A stretch of 64,000 nucleotides of DNA, taken from assembly GCA_951217055.1 (NCBI GenBank), contig OX578276.1, forward strand, positions 11,935,930 through 11,999,929. The letters run 5' to 3'. The translations under genes and the position numbers were made by a program. This stretch comes from Gerris lacustris (Eukaryota > Arthropoda > Insecta > Hemiptera > Gerridae). Positions 63,267 through 64,000 of this stretch are shown piece after piece. A model generated the notes under the pieces. The model ran no database searches and had not been told where the DNA came from. It was given only the letters and a program-made list of their open reading frames with translations. The stretch's first letter is position 1. The number at the start of each line of letters is the position of its first letter.

Positions 63267-64000
63267 AGATCATTTTTTGATGTAACTCAATTGTGAGTAC
63301 AATTTCTTTTAAGGGAAGTTACTTTTAGTAAGAAAGCCAATGTTAGAGCTGTGGTCTGAAAAAACCAGGAATAAGTAGTTCAACTTCTCAGGTTTATTAT
63401 TTATCTGTTTCTCTTGCCTTCCATAAATACACATTATACTTTTAGGTCTAATCACATGCTGCTTTACTATAGTAAATTAGACTTACTTTTGTGAAAACGG
63501 TGGGTAGCAATAGATTGAGTGATAGTCCATGAACTAAATATTGTTCCTAATGATATTTTGGGAGTAGGTACTTTGTTTGGGATTAGGTACATTATAATTT
63601 GCACAAGGGTGATAGCTGATAGATCTGGCTATCACTTGTACTTTGGAAATTGGAGGTTACTGGTTTGTTTGCTGACTCCAGCAGGGGGCCTCACACTTGG
63701 GGTTTACTTGGCCTTGAGATATAAATAGGTAGCTACTTAAGTTAAAACTGAAATCAAGTTAATAACAAACTGGCATTCATCCACTTACGAATGCTAATAA
63801 ACCAGTACACTGAGCTTTGGATAAAGAATAAAGAAACCTTGTATAAACTAAGAAATGTAATGGTATCCTAAAGTTAATAAAGGCAGCTATGATAAGAATG
63901 TCATAGCTAAAGAGAAAATAAACAGATTCCACTGGGGCTTGCCATATAAAGCAACAGTGAATCTGCTCTACTAAAAAAGCCTTGTCAATAAAATCACAAA
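63267..64000. other. Right end of window, no recognised feature
   Basis: Only incidental short frames, including 63519-63728. Confidence 0.5.

Noticed and set aside
63519..63728. Membrane-protein-like 69-codon frame
   Set aside because: Short, no homology recognised, composition like surrounding non-coding DNA.

Overview
This 64 kb window is AT-rich animal DNA, most likely from an invertebrate and perhaps an arthropod. It has introns, GT-AG splice sites, tRNA-derived SINEs, LINEs, Ty3/gypsy and BEL/Pao retroelements, hAT and piggyBac relics, and decayed Polinton (Maverick) genes. I found no convincing single-copy host gene and no rRNA or functional tRNA. The window is a dense, nested graveyard of mobile elements and virus-derived sequence. 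The only long open frame that looks undamaged is a Ty3/gypsy Gag-Pol on the minus strand, running off the left edge.

Layout: 1-4.2 kb holds the minus-strand gypsy Gag-Pol with its 5' LTR. 4.3-8.4 kb holds a small ORF, a first decayed copy of a Polinton polymerase N-terminal exon, and an array of related small ORFs. 8.4-11.6 kb has a gag-like ORF split by a SINE with a 14-bp target duplication, homopolymers, and an LTR-like GC-rich block. 11.7-17.1 kb is a Polinton/adintovirus-like relic: protein-primed DNA polymerase on plus; integrase fragment, small basic protein and packaging ATPase on minus; then a two-exon ORF whose first exon carries two PLDLS motifs. 17.2-19.4 kb holds twin hAT MITEs, a LINE ORF1 start and more small-ORF copies.

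19.4-21.4 kb is a less AT-rich frameshifted open region that looks like an endogenous viral capsid-like sequence. 21.4-30.7 kb is a three-unit tandem array (about 3.2-3.3 kb per unit). Each unit joins a LINE RT tail, a leader, a bunyavirus-like Gn/Gc glycoprotein relic and, in two units, an antisense BEL/Pao pol end. 31-33.3 kb has piggyBac and hAT remnants. 33.4-38.7 kb is a repeat family interrupted by a probable 1476-bp solo LTR. 39.9-41.4 kb is a ZMYM1-like hAT pseudogene.

41.5-53.6 kb is one plus-strand gypsy element broken by a replacement of part of RT and by two precise hAT-like insertions (2644 and 4985 bp), each with a perfect 8-bp target duplication. 53.6-64 kb is mainly satellites, long hairpins and MITEs, with a LINE tail. 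The concentration of unrelated viral relics (Polinton, capsid-like, glycoprotein) in 5-31 kb resembles an EVE-rich or piRNA-cluster-like locus; that is inference, not something visible in the sequence.
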